Assembly (NCBI GenBank): GCA_016937575.1
Contig: JAFHKN010000004.1
Location: 1 to 64,000, forward strand
Source of the DNA: Roseomonas aeriglobus
Lineage (GTDB): Bacteria > Pseudomonadota > Alphaproteobacteria > Sphingomonadales > Sphingomonadaceae
DNA: 64,000 nt
Direction of reading: 5' to 3'
The translations under genes were made by a program, and so were the position numbers. Below, in pieces: positions 52,039-61,166 of this stretch. A model generated the notes under the pieces. That model worked only from the letters and a program-made list of their open reading frames with translations. It was not told where the DNA came from and ran no database searches. The stretch's first letter is position 1, and each line of letters begins with the position of its first letter.

Positions 52039-54550
52039 CGGCGACATCCGGTTCAACGGTCAGGCGGCGACCGTAAAGCACCATTCCGCGCGGGGGCGAA
52101 TCACCCGCAACTCGGGCAATTTCACCCGCGGTTCGCAGCTTCTCGCCAGTCAGTACAAGATGACCTGGGCGGGCCTCCAGGTGCCCATCTGGATATGGCT
52201 GGGGACGTTCATCGTCCTGTTCAATATCTTCGTCTGGCTGGGCCTCGCCGAGCATGAGTTCCAGCTCGACCTGATGAAGCTCTATTCCGCCATCTGGACG
52301 TGGGTCGGCGGGGACAAATTCCACCTCATCAACCTGACCTTGCGAAACGGCATCGTGACCAAGGTTCCGATCGGCTACGTCCCCTACGAACCCCATGTCG
52401 TTCATGCCTGGGCGAAGACGGTCAAGATCTTCCTGACGACACTCGTCATGTCGGCCTTCATCGCAGCACCGATCATCATGTGGTTCATCATGTGGGCAAA
52501 CAAGCGCGGCAGCGACATGCTCCAGGAACGCCACAACCGCGGCGCCCTGTTGGTCGAGCGTGACGTGCTCGTCAAAACTGTCAGCGGCCACAACCGGCGC
52601 AAGTTCCGCACCGAGTGCGCCGAACACGATCCGCCGTACGTCCCCGAACTCGTCGCCAAGGCTCCGATCCTCGATCGGATCGACCGGGGCATCCACGTTC
52701 CATACACGATCGCCGGCATCCCCTATCCGTGGCGGCTCGAACAGAGCCATACCATGCTCATCGGCACCACCGGCACCGGCAAGACGACCCAGCTGCGCAG
52801 CCACGTCTCGCAGCTTCGCGCGCGCGGTCATCGCGCGGTCATCTTTGACCTGACCGGCGTGTTCGTGGAGACGTTCTACAACCCAGAAACCGACGTCATT
52901 CTCAACCCTATGGACGAGCGTTGCGCGCCGTGGACGCTGTTCGACGAATGCCGCAACTATGCCGACTTCGTTTCGGCCGCATCGGCCCTCATTCCCTCGC
53001 ATCCCGACGACAAGGAACCGTTCTGGCAGAACGCCGCGCGGATGCTCTTCATCGAGATGTGCCTGAAGCTTCAAGAGATGGGTGAGGCGAACAACGCCGC
53101 GATCGCGCACCACCTGATGCAGGCCGATCTGAAGTCGATCAACGCCAAGCTCGATGACACCATCGCCGCCCCGCTGACGACCGAGAAAGCCGCCCGCATG
53201 GCGGAATCGATCCGCTCGGTTCTGAACGTCAACGGACAGGCGCTACGCTTCATGCCGGACCCTGTCCCGGGCGGCCCGCCCGCCTTCTCGATCCGCGACT
53301 GGATCGCGACCGACAATCGCGACGGCTCGATCATGTTCATCACCGGCTCGTACAACGACCTCGAGATGACCCGCGGTCTGTTCACGCTGTGGATCGATCT
53401 GGCCGTCAACAACCTCATGCGCCTGCCCAAGACCCGTGACCTGCGGACCTGGTATCTGTTTGACGAAGTCCATGCGCTTCACGCGCTTCCTGGTATCGAG
53501 CATGGCCTCCAGTCGGCCCGCAACTTCGGCGGTGCGTTCGTCCTTGGGATCCACTCGTTCGACAAGCTGGTCGCGACCTATGGCTTGCAGAACGCGACCG
53601 CGCTCACCGGACTTGCGCGCACCAAGCTGATCCTCGCCACCGCCGATCGAACCACAGCCGAAAAGTGCTCCGAGTTCATCGGCAGCCGCGAGGTCCGCCA
53701 GATGGATGAGGCCTACAGCTACGGCTACAACAACACCCGCGACGCCTCGACCCTCACGCCTCGCACGGCGATCGAGCCGCTGGTCATCCCCGACGACATC
53801 AACAACCTGCCGTCGCTCCACGGCTTCGTGAAGTTTCCCGATGGATTTCCTGCTGCGCGGATCGAACTCAAATACCGCTCCTATGCCGAGGTCGCGCCGG
53901 GGGCGGTGCCCCGCAAGAACTTCAAGCCTACCGAATACGTCTCGCCGGAAGACCGGCGTCGTCAGAACACCCGGAACAATGGCGCGGATGAGGGGGGTGA
54001 GGGTGGCCGCGAGCATACCCCCACACGGCCTGTGGGGGGCGTGGAGGCGAAGGAAAGGCAAGAGCCGGACCTGACCGCCTCGCAGCCCGAGAAGGCGCGT
54101 AGCGAGGCTGAAAAGGCGGCTGCGGCGATGGAGGTCACCGGGTCGCTGCCGGTGGTGATCGATCAGATAACCGGCAAGGGCGTCGCCAGCAGCCCGACCG
54201 GCGTCGATGCCGTCCGCGCGTCGGATGCCGCAACGAGGGTCGGGGGCGAACCTTCCAAGCCTGTGACGGGAGGTTCATCCAGTCTGGATGCCCAACTCGG
54301 CGGCATGGGCATGTCCCCGATCGAGAACCGTGCGGGTCCGCAGAGCGGGGTGGATCCGACGCGCGGCGAGGCGTCACGCCATGCCCCGGAAAGCCGGTCC
54401 GATCGCGGTGATGCCGATCGCCACGAGGACCAGGCGACCCGCGAATTGCGCGATGGGTTTGCGACGCAGCGCGACCCCGATCACCACCATCGTCATCACG
54501 GCCCGGATCATTCGCCGGAGATCGATGACGACATGGACATGGGGATGTAG
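52031..54550 (+). CDS. traD: Type IV coupling protein TraD/VirD4
   Basis: An 839-residue conjugation coupling ATPase that feeds relaxase-DNA to the secretion channel. Two N-terminal membrane helices (VPIWIWLGTFIVLFNIFVWL and LTTLVMSAFIAAPIIMWFIM) precede Walker A IGTTGTGKTTQL at about residue 245 and Walker B TWYLFDEVHAL. The arginine-finger region TALTGLARTKLILATADRTT follows. After about residue 640 the tail is disordered and acidic and ends in the His-rich HHHRHHGPDH then DDDMDMGM. It starts 8 bases inside the RHH gene and stops 3 bases before traI. Confidence 0.92.
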   Translation: MRSGDIRFNGQAATVKHHSARGRITRNSGNFTRGSQLLASQYKMTWAGLQVPIWIWLGTFIVLFNIFVWLGLAEHEFQLDLMKLYSAIWTWVGGDKFHLINLTLRNGIVTKVPIGYVPYEPHVVHAWAKTVKIFLTTLVMSAFIAAPIIMWFIMWANKRGSDMLQERHNRGALLVERDVLVKTVSGHNRRKFRTECAEHDPPYVPELVAKAPILDRIDRGIHVPYTIAGIPYPWRLEQSHTMLIGTTGTGKTTQLRSHVSQLRARGHRAVIFDLTGVFVETFYNPETDVILNPMDERCAPWTLFDECRNYADFVSAASALIPSHPDDKEPFWQNAARMLFIEMCLKLQEMGEANNAAIAHHLMQADLKSINAKLDDTIAAPLTTEKAARMAESIRSVLNVNGQALRFMPDPVPGGPPAFSIRDWIATDNRDGSIMFITGSYNDLEMTRGLFTLWIDLAVNNLMRLPKTRDLRTWYLFDEVHALHALPGIEHGLQSARNFGGAFVLGIHSFDKLVATYGLQNATALTGLARTKLILATADRTTAEKCSEFIGSREVRQMDEAYSYGYNNTRDASTLTPRTAIEPLVIPDDINNLPSLHGFVKFPDGFPAARIELKYRSYAEVAPGAVPRKNFKPTEYVSPEDRRRQNTRNNGADEGGEGGREHTPTRPVGGVEAKERQEPDLTASQPEKARSEAEKAAAAMEVTGSLPVVIDQITGKGVASSPTGVDAVRASDAATRVGGEPSKPVTGGSSSLDAQLGGMGMSPIENRAGPQSGVDPTRGEASRHAPESRSDRGDADRHEDQATRELRDGFATQRDPDHHHRHHGPDHSPEIDDDMDMGM

Positions 54551-54553
54551 CCG

Positions 54554-57500
54554 ATGCTGTCGGTCGCTTCCGTCAAGTCCGCCTCCGGCGCGGCGCAGTA
54601 TTTCGCCAAGGACGATTACTACACCGCCGAGCATTCGTCCGAGGCGACCGCCTGGGGCGGGGTGGGCGCGGCCGACCTTGGCCTCAAGGGCGAGGTGACC
54701 AAGGAAGACTTCGAGAAGATCCTCAACGGCGAGATGCCCGATGGCGAAAAGGTCGGGCAGGTCGAGGGTCGCAGGCTCGGTGTCGACCTGACCTTCTCGA
54801 TGCCGAAGTCCGCCAGCGTAATGGCCTATGTCGCTGGCGACACCCGTGTCCTCACCGCGCATATGAACGCCGTAAAGGCGACGATGGGATGGGTCGAGAA
54901 GACCTTCGCCGAAGGCCGCACCTACGATCAGTCCAGGTCAGGGGATGCGGTGCGAACCGGCAACCTCGTCTATGCGCTGTTCCAGCACGACACGAGTCGC
55001 GCGCTCGATCCACAGGGCCACATCCATGTCCTGATCGCCAACATGACCAAGATGGCGAACGGGGCATGGCAGGCGCTCCACAACCAGCAGCTGTGGAAGA
55101 ACAACACGACCATCGGCGCGGCCTACCACGCGCAGTTTCGCGCCGAGCTGGCGAAGATCGGCTACGAGACCAGCGTCACCGGCAAGCACGGCCAGTTCGA
55201 GATCGCCGGCGTGCCCAAGCAGGTGATCGACACCTTCAGCCAGCGGCGCGCCGATATCCTGGCGAAAGCCGGCGAACTCGGTGTCACCTCCGCCGAGGCG
55301 TTGCGCAAGGTGACCAACAATACCCGCGACGCCAAGCTGAACGTCGAGGATCGCGATGCCCTGCGTCAGGAGTGGCGCGACCGGGCGGCCGCGCTCGGGT
55401 TCGACGGCAAGGCGCTGGTCGATGCCGCGCGCGAGCGTGCTGGCGCCAGCGGCCTCGATGCCCAGCCACGACCGATGGAGCGCCTCGGTGACGTCCTGGC
55501 CAATCTCCGCGAAAGCCTGGGCGAGTTATTCCGACCCGCCGATCCGCTCGTCGCCAGCGGCCTCGACCGGCTGCGCATCGCGCCGGTGGATCTGCGCGCC
55601 CAGCACGCCGTCGCCTCCGCGATCCGCATCCATGCCCAACGCGAAGCCGCGTTCGCGGTGCCGGACATCACCAGGACCGCGCTCGACCTCGGGCTGAAGG
55701 GTGTCACCGCCGCGCATGTCGACGCGCGCGTCTCCGAGCTCATCCGCAACGAGAAGCTGATTCCGGGCAAGGATGACCGGATCGACAGCGTCGTCACCCA
55801 TGTCACGACGCCCGAGGCGCTCGCGACGGAGCGCGGCATCCTTGCAGAGATCGAGCGCGGCAAGGGGGAGGGGCGGGTGATCGTCTCCGCCGACACCGTT
55901 ATCGAGCGGATCAACGCCGCATCGGGCGACAAGGAACTCAATGCAGGGCAGATGGCGGCCGCGACGATGGCGCTCACTTCCGCCGATCGCATCGTCGCGG
56001 TCCAGGGCGTCTCGGGCGCCGGCAAGTCGACCATGCTGGCGAGCGTCGCGCGCAATGTCGAGCAGGAAGGCGGCAAGGTGGTCGGTCTCGCGCTCATGAA
56101 GGCGACCGCCGATCGTCTCGGCGCCGAAGCCGGCATCGAGAGCCGCACCGTGTCCTCGTTCGTCCACAGCTATGCCCGCCACGCGCTCGCTGGGAAGGGC
56201 GCGGGCTATGACGGCGCGCGAGACGCGCTCGCCGGCACCACGCTCATCCTCGACGAAGCCTCGATGGTCGGCTCGGAGCAGATGAAGCACCTGGTCGGCA
56301 TCGCCAATGCGCTCGGCGTCGATCGCTTCCTGATGATCGGCGATCGCCAGCAGATCACCGCGGTCGACGCCGGCAAGGCGTTCGCGCTCGCGCAGGCCGG
56401 CGGGATCACGCTGGCGCGGATGGACGAGAATCTGCGCCAGCGCACCGAGCAGCTGCGCACCGTCGCCGCGCTGACCAACCGCGGCGAGGTGCGCGAGGCG
56501 ATGGCGATGCTCGGCGACAAGGTCACCGCCAACCCCGAGCATGTGAAGGCCGCGGCCGAACACTGGCTGGGCCTAACCCCCGAACAGCGCGAGACCACCG
56601 CGATGTTCTCGTCGGGCCGCGTCGCGCGCGCAGAGCTCAACGTGCGCATCCAGGACGGCCTCGCCGCGGAGGGCACGTTGAAAGGGGACGGCGTCGTCAC
56701 CCCGGTCCTCGACAAGGTCAACGTCACGCGCGAGGAACTCCGCTACGCGCATACCTATAAGCCCGGCCAGGTGATCGACCTGCGCCATGCCATGCGCGAG
56801 CTCGGCCTCAGCCCCGGCACCTATGACGTGCTCGGCGTCGACGCGAAGGGGCGCGTTCAGGTCCAGATCGGCAACCGGGTACGGACCTTCGATCCGCAGA
56901 AGATATCGCCGGTCGACAAGACCGACGCGATGCAGCTCGCCCAGCGCGAGCAGATCAAGCTGCATGAGGGCGACAAGATCCGCTGGACCCAGAACGACAA
57001 GGACCGCGGCCTCAACAACAACGATATCGCCCGCGTCGTCTCGGCCGACCCGTCGGGGATCAAGGTGGAGGCGAGCGACGGCACCCTCCACGAGCTGAAG
57101 GCGGGCGATCCGATGATGGAGCGGATCAGCCTCGCCTACGCGCTCAACATGCACGCGGCGCAGGGCATCACCACCGACACCGCGATCGCGGTGATGAGCC
57201 ACAGGGAATCGAACCTCTCCAACCAGCGGCTGTTCAACGTCACCGTCACGCGCGTCCGCGACGACATCCAGCTGTTCACCGACGACCGCGAGAAGCTGAC
57301 CGCCGCGATCGAGCGCAACGAGGGCAACAAGACCTCGGCGCTCGAGACCACCGGCGCGCTGTCGATCGACCCCGATCGCGGCGCTGCCGGCGCAGCCACG
57401 AAAGCCGGCGCGGGCGAGACGTTCAACCCTTCGCTGCCGCCCGACCTCGATCGCGGACCGGAGAAAGTCGGAGGCGAGCCGAGCGCAGATACAGCCCGCC

Positions 57501-57628
57501 CCTCGACCGGCGGCAAGATCGACATCCGTACCGATCCCTCGCTCGACCTCTCCCGGTTCAGCGTCCCGGTCGAGCCCAAAGGGCCTGAACTTCCCTACCC
57601 CGAAAAGGACATCGGACTGGAGCTATGA
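54554..57628 (+). CDS. traI: MobF relaxase-helicase TraI
   Basis: A 1024-residue MOBF relaxase fused to a helicase. The relaxase domain begins at residue 1 (MLSVASVKSASGAAQYFAKD) with catalytic tyrosines near Y16 and Y22/Y23, and the three metal-binding histidines H145, H156 and H158 in HDTSRALDPQGHIHVL. The helicase domain has Walker A VSGAGKSTMLA at about residue 490, Walker B LILDEASMVG and motif III GDRQQITAVDAGKAF. A UvrD-like C-terminal region contains NMHAAQGITTDTA. The protein nicks oriT, stays attached to the strand and unwinds it. Length fits TrwC-like proteins. Confidence 0.94.
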   Translation: MLSVASVKSASGAAQYFAKDDYYTAEHSSEATAWGGVGAADLGLKGEVTKEDFEKILNGEMPDGEKVGQVEGRRLGVDLTFSMPKSASVMAYVAGDTRVLTAHMNAVKATMGWVEKTFAEGRTYDQSRSGDAVRTGNLVYALFQHDTSRALDPQGHIHVLIANMTKMANGAWQALHNQQLWKNNTTIGAAYHAQFRAELAKIGYETSVTGKHGQFEIAGVPKQVIDTFSQRRADILAKAGELGVTSAEALRKVTNNTRDAKLNVEDRDALRQEWRDRAAALGFDGKALVDAARERAGASGLDAQPRPMERLGDVLANLRESLGELFRPADPLVASGLDRLRIAPVDLRAQHAVASAIRIHAQREAAFAVPDITRTALDLGLKGVTAAHVDARVSELIRNEKLIPGKDDRIDSVVTHVTTPEALATERGILAEIERGKGEGRVIVSADTVIERINAASGDKELNAGQMAAATMALTSADRIVAVQGVSGAGKSTMLASVARNVEQEGGKVVGLALMKATADRLGAEAGIESRTVSSFVHSYARHALAGKGAGYDGARDALAGTTLILDEASMVGSEQMKHLVGIANALGVDRFLMIGDRQQITAVDAGKAFALAQAGGITLARMDENLRQRTEQLRTVAALTNRGEVREAMAMLGDKVTANPEHVKAAAEHWLGLTPEQRETTAMFSSGRVARAELNVRIQDGLAAEGTLKGDGVVTPVLDKVNVTREELRYAHTYKPGQVIDLRHAMRELGLSPGTYDVLGVDAKGRVQVQIGNRVRTFDPQKISPVDKTDAMQLAQREQIKLHEGDKIRWTQNDKDRGLNNNDIARVVSADPSGIKVEASDGTLHELKAGDPMMERISLAYALNMHAAQGITTDTAIAVMSHRESNLSNQRLFNVTVTRVRDDIQLFTDDREKLTAAIERNEGNKTSALETTGALSIDPDRGAAGAATKAGAGETFNPSLPPDLDRGPEKVGGEPSADTARPSTGGKIDIRTDPSLDLSRFSVPVEPKGPELPYPEKDIGLEL

Positions 57629-57867
57629 GCATGACCACATCACCACCGACCTGGGACCAGGTGATCGCCACCAAGCACTGGCACGCCTGCGACCTCGACA
57701 CTCATACGCTCACGCAATGCAGCCAGCTCGCGCGGCGCGACGATGCGCTCGACTGGGGCGGCGAAACGCTTGCGATGGCCGCGATTTTCGGCCTGACCTA
57801 CGTCTTACTCCTGCCGCTCACCCGCGCGCTGCGTGCCCTCCGGGTCCGGTCCGAGCCAGCACGATGA
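57625..57867 (+). CDS. Small one-helix membrane protein after traI
   Basis: An 80-residue protein whose ATG overlaps the traI stop. It has a polar first half with two cysteines (HACDLDTHTLTQCSQL) and one membrane helix (AMAAIFGLTYVLLLPL), then a basic end. No family was recognised. It starts a chain of overlapping genes linked to traI. Confidence 0.6.
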   Translation: MSMTTSPPTWDQVIATKHWHACDLDTHTLTQCSQLARRDDALDWGGETLAMAAIFGLTYVLLLPLTRALRALRVRSEPAR

Positions 57868-58190
57868 GCCTCGCCGACCGCGACTATATGCACGGGCCTC
57901 CCCGCATCGGTCGGACCTCGCGGCTCGACACGCCGCCCTGCGACGCGATCGAGGGAACGGCCGAGTATGGCCATCAGGCCCGCAGGAAGCCCGTGGAGCC
58001 ACGGTCAACCGCACCACGCATGATCGTCCCGCTGACGCGCCGGTTGCGTCAGGCGGGACTCCTGGCGGCCGCGGTGGCGGCTTTCACCTTCGCCTGGGCG
58101 GTCGGATGCGGAATCGTCAGCGCGTCGCTTCACACCGATGGTGGAATTTTCGTTCCGCCCGCAACCCAAGGTACGCCCGGTGGACGGTAG
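57864..58190 (+). CDS. Single-pass membrane protein with N-terminal DRDYM motif
   Basis: A 108-residue protein from ATG 57864, overlapping the previous stop. It starts MSLADRDYMHGPPRIGRTSR, has a proline/arginine-rich linker, one membrane helix (AGLLAAAVAAFTFAWAVGCG) and a short extracytoplasmic tail. The protein at 58898 has a similar first block (GIDDRDYMRDRYRK). The function is unknown. Confidence 0.6.
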   Translation: MSLADRDYMHGPPRIGRTSRLDTPPCDAIEGTAEYGHQARRKPVEPRSTAPRMIVPLTRRLRQAGLLAAAVAAFTFAWAVGCGIVSASLHTDGGIFVPPATQGTPGGR

Positions 58191-58911
58191 TTTCCCTTTT
58201 CGCTTCCGGCGCCAACCCGAGCCGACGCACGCGACCCTCACGATCGCCGAAACCGCGGATCTGACGGAAGCGGCGCTTGAAGCGGTCCGCGCCGGTGACG
58301 GGGGCCGGCTCGCGGTATTCGGCGATGGCGACGCGATCGCCGAACTCGCCGACCAGGTCCGCGACCAGCTGATCGACCCCGCGCGCGGCAACTGGGACTT
58401 CTTCGCAGACCATCCGAGCGACTATGCACGCTCGTCCGCGATCGAAGCGTTCCTTCCCGACGATCCTGACGTTTGCTCGGGCTACACCTGCGCTTCGCGC
58501 TATGTGCTGCTCCGCGCGATCCAGCATGCCGGCGATGAACCTGGTGCGACCCTTTCGGCCGTCCGCGATCTGATACGGGATCTCCCGCCGGAAGCCGTCG
58601 CAGAGGCGGCGGGACACGATTCTGGAAACGGTCACGCCCTGCGTTGGGGAATGACCGTGCTGGCCGGCGTGCGACGAGCGACCCACGCTTTCGCCGACCA
58701 CGACCGGCTGATGCCCAGGATCTCCATCGCGCGCTGGCTGGCAGGATCGGCGTCGACCATCCTGTTCGTACGACGCGAACCTGGACTGACTTCGAGCGAG
58801 GTTGTCGCCGTCGAGGCCTCGCTGCGCGATCACGCGATGCTGTCCAGAATGGACGTGTTTCCCCTGGCTCTCCCCTCGCAGTCGATGGAGGTGGTCGATG
58901 GGCATCGATGA
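58138..58911 (+). CDS. Protein of unknown function in the post-traI operon
   Basis: A 257-residue soluble protein. The ATG at 58138 overlaps the previous gene by 53 bases; GTG 58180 is a plausible alternative. Sequence features are acidic helices (ETADLTEAALEAVRAGDGGR), a central cysteine pair (DVCSGYTCASRYVLLRAIQH) and a strand-rich end (GSASTILFVRREPGLTSSEV). No Walker, nuclease or hydrolase motif was found. Confidence 0.6.
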   Translation: MVEFSFRPQPKVRPVDGSFPFRFRRQPEPTHATLTIAETADLTEAALEAVRAGDGGRLAVFGDGDAIAELADQVRDQLIDPARGNWDFFADHPSDYARSSAIEAFLPDDPDVCSGYTCASRYVLLRAIQHAGDEPGATLSAVRDLIRDLPPEAVAEAAGHDSGNGHALRWGMTVLAGVRRATHAFADHDRLMPRISIARWLAGSASTILFVRREPGLTSSEVVAVEASLRDHAMLSRMDVFPLALPSQSMEVVDGHR

Positions 58912-59659
58912 TCGCGACTATATGCGCGATCGCTACCGCAAGCGGCAGGGGCTCGATCCCGGTGCGACGCAATGGAACGATCGCAAGGCACGGGTCGAGC
59001 TGAACCGCTTCGGGTTCAGGAAATCGGTGCCGCTGGGGAGCGCGAGCTGGATATCTGGCGGATCGAAAGGGTCGTGGTTCGAAGCCAGGAACAGGGGCCA
59101 CGATTATCAGCGCGGTCGATGGCGGCCCCGCCCGCGCTTCACGCCGGCCCCTTACTGGCAGGCGCTGGGCGTCGGTGTTGCCATCGCACTGGTCCTTGCG
59201 GCCTGGGCCGGGCAGGGCCAGATCAAGCGCGCAACCTCCAGCCTGTTCGCGTCAATCGTGGGGACGAACACCGGTTTTCCGGAATCGGGAACGGTCGCCG
59301 TCTCCTCCAGCGTCGACCTGCGAACCGTCAGAAGCCACCTGACCATTCAGGGTGCGGCAGACAATAGCATCGTCCAGCTGCTCGATCCGGCGACGGCGAA
59401 GAACCGGCTGTCGGTCTATGTCCGCGCCTTCGAGCGTGTCACCGTGCCAGCCCCGCTCGGCCAATATCGCGTCCGCTTCATCCACGGCCGCGAATGGGCA
59501 GATTCTCGGACCTTCTTCGGCAAGGGCACGCTGCACGACGAGGTTGCCGGCGTGATGCTGTTCACGCGACGGGTCGGGCACACGCTCGATCTTCGTCTGG
59601 GGGCCGACAGCAATCTCGTGGTCCGGCGCATCGCCGCCAAACCGGCCTCGATCCAGTGA
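58898..59659 (+). CDS. Membrane-anchored protein with N-terminal DRDYM motif
   Basis: A 253-residue protein from ATG 58898, with GATGGAGGTGG upstream and overlapping the preceding gene. It begins MGIDDRDYMRDRYRKRQGLD, followed by a basic cytosolic part, one membrane helix near residue 90 (ALGVGVAIALVLAAWAG) and an extracytoplasmic domain of about 140 residues with beta character (LTIQGAADNSIVQLLDPATA, VPAPLGQYRVRFIHGREW). The DRDYM-linker-helix plan is shared with the small protein two genes upstream. Confidence 0.6.
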   Translation: MGIDDRDYMRDRYRKRQGLDPGATQWNDRKARVELNRFGFRKSVPLGSASWISGGSKGSWFEARNRGHDYQRGRWRPRPRFTPAPYWQALGVGVAIALVLAAWAGQGQIKRATSSLFASIVGTNTGFPESGTVAVSSSVDLRTVRSHLTIQGAADNSIVQLLDPATAKNRLSVYVRAFERVTVPAPLGQYRVRFIHGREWADSRTFFGKGTLHDEVAGVMLFTRRVGHTLDLRLGADSNLVVRRIAAKPASIQ

Positions 59660-59750
59660 CACTGTCCTTCATCCACGCGCGGGGATTTCGCATCGCACCG
59701 CCAGGACCGGCCCCCGCGCGCCGGCACGGCGATCAACCGGGACAGGAGAC

Positions 59751-59960
59751 ATGAGCAACTGGGATTTCGAGGAAATGGGCGAGTTCGGCTCGGATGCCGA
59801 CGCAGACCGCTGGGCGAAGCGCAACAACATCGCCCCGCAGGATGTCCGCATTCGCCGCAAGGGGGACGGGGTTGAGCTGGAGGTCCGGCGCTCGGCGCTG
59901 GGCGACAGCAGCGCCCGCCACGATGACCGTCGCGACGGCCGACGCAACGGTTTCTTCTGA
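59751..59960 (+). CDS. Small highly charged protein
   Basis: A 69-residue protein, MSNWDFEEMGEFGSDADADR onward, with acidic N-terminal and basic C-terminal halves (ARHDDRRDGRRNGFF). GGGACAGGAGAC upstream of the ATG is a good ribosome site. No family was recognised. Confidence 0.55.
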   Translation: MSNWDFEEMGEFGSDADADRWAKRNNIAPQDVRIRRKGDGVELEVRRSALGDSSARHDDRRDGRRNGFF

Positions 59961-59986
59961 AAACGGCCAGGGAAGGAGTACACACG

Positions 59987-60316
59987 ATGAAACTGAAGAT
60001 GATCGCCGCGCTGGGGCTTGCCGCCCTCTCCGTGGCCTTGCCGTCGGCCGCCAGCGCGCAGTCGTCGGCGCCGGTCCTGCTCGCGATGGCGAGCTTCGCC
60101 GGAAGTCATGCCGGCACCGATGCCGCGCGCGAGGTCGAGGCGAAGAAGGCGCGCTATCGCGCGCACGCGCTTCACAACGGCAAATGCAAGGACTGCGCGG
60201 ACTGTCCCGACTGCAAGGACTGTGACGAAGCCGCGAAGAAAGTTGCGGCGGACGAGGAGCGTGCCGGGATCTGCGATCCCGCAGCGCATGCGAAGAAGGC
60301 GGGCGCCGGTGCTTGA
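59987..60316 (+). CDS. Secreted Cys-repeat peptide
   Basis: A 109-residue protein. It has a cleavable signal peptide (IAALGLAALSVALPSAASAQ) and a mature region of about 84 residues with C-x2-C-x2-C-x2-C-x2-C (CKDCADCPDCKDC), then one more cysteine (AGICDP). Every second pair of residues between cysteines is K-D, A-D, P-D or K-D. This could bind a metal or form a disulfide knot in the periplasm. Ribosome site AAGGAG lies upstream. The stop overlaps the start of the CsgG-like gene. Confidence 0.65.
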   Translation: MKLKMIAALGLAALSVALPSAASAQSSAPVLLAMASFAGSHAGTDAAREVEAKKARYRAHALHNGKCKDCADCPDCKDCDEAAKKVAADEERAGICDPAAHAKKAGAGA

Positions 60317-61166
60317 TCGCACCCGCATGCTCGTCGTGACGGCCGCGCTCGCGGCCGTCACACCTTCAATGGCCCACGCCCAGAAGCTGGGGCAGGGCGG
60401 CACCGGCGTCGACGAGACGACCGCCGTGCCGCAATGCCAGGTGCCGCTCGGCGTTGCCGCGCTGGTTGAGGAGAAGGCCGCCAACCCGGCCGATGGCCTG
60501 TCGCCGCAACTGCAGGCGCTCATGCGCATGGCGGAGATGCAGAACGGCGGTTCGACCGCGCGCGTCGACGCGCTGCCACTGGTCAAGCTGATGATCGCGC
60601 GATCCAATTGCTTCCGCGTCGCCGATCGCGGCGAGGCGTTCAGCGCGCTCGAACGCGAACGCGCGATCAATGGCGGGACTGCCACAACCCGGCCTGTCAC
60701 CAAGGCGGATTATCTGATCGAGGTGAAGGTGGTCTATTCCGACGCCAAGTCGCGTGAGAGCGGGGGCGGGGTCGGCGGTGTGTTCGGCGGGGCGGTCGGG
60801 CTCAAGTCGAAGACACTCGAAAGCCAGGTGCTGATGACGCTGGTCGACGTGAACACCGGCATCCAGGAAGCGGTCGCCAGCGGGTCGGCGCGCAAGAAGG
60901 ATATCGGCGTCGTGGGCGGTGGGCTGTTGCTCGGCCTTGGCGTGGGTGCGCTCGGTGGAAGCTACGCCTCGACCGACATCGGCAAGATCACCACGCTGGC
61001 GACGCTCGATGCGTTCCGCAAGCTGATCGAGGATGCACGGCCACGGCTCGAGGCGAGGCTGGTGCCGGCCAAGCCGCCCGCAATGGTGCCTCCCGCCTCC
61101 GCGCCGCTACCGGCGCAGGCGGTTCAACCGCTGCCGCAGCCAAATCCGGGAACGCCGAAACGATGA
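60309..61166 (+). CDS. CsgG-like exported protein
   Basis: A protein of about 285 residues from GTG 60309, overlapping the preceding stop; ATG 60327 is the alternative. A signal peptide (MLVVTAALAAVTPSMAHAQ) has no lipobox cysteine. The body follows the CsgG/LpoB-like fold: LVKLMIARSNCFRVADRGEA, TKADYLIEVKVVYSDAKSRE, a glycine-rich loop, then ESQVLMTLVDVNTGIQEAVA. CsgG forms an outer-membrane peptide channel for curli, but relatives have other roles. The C-terminus is a proline/alanine-rich tail. Overlap with the secreted peptide gene links the two. Confidence 0.72.
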   Translation: MLDRTRMLVVTAALAAVTPSMAHAQKLGQGGTGVDETTAVPQCQVPLGVAALVEEKAANPADGLSPQLQALMRMAEMQNGGSTARVDALPLVKLMIARSNCFRVADRGEAFSALERERAINGGTATTRPVTKADYLIEVKVVYSDAKSRESGGGVGGVFGGAVGLKSKTLESQVLMTLVDVNTGIQEAVASGSARKKDIGVVGGGLLLGLGVGALGGSYASTDIGKITTLATLDAFRKLIEDARPRLEARLVPAKPPAMVPPASAPLPAQAVQPLPQPNPGTPKR

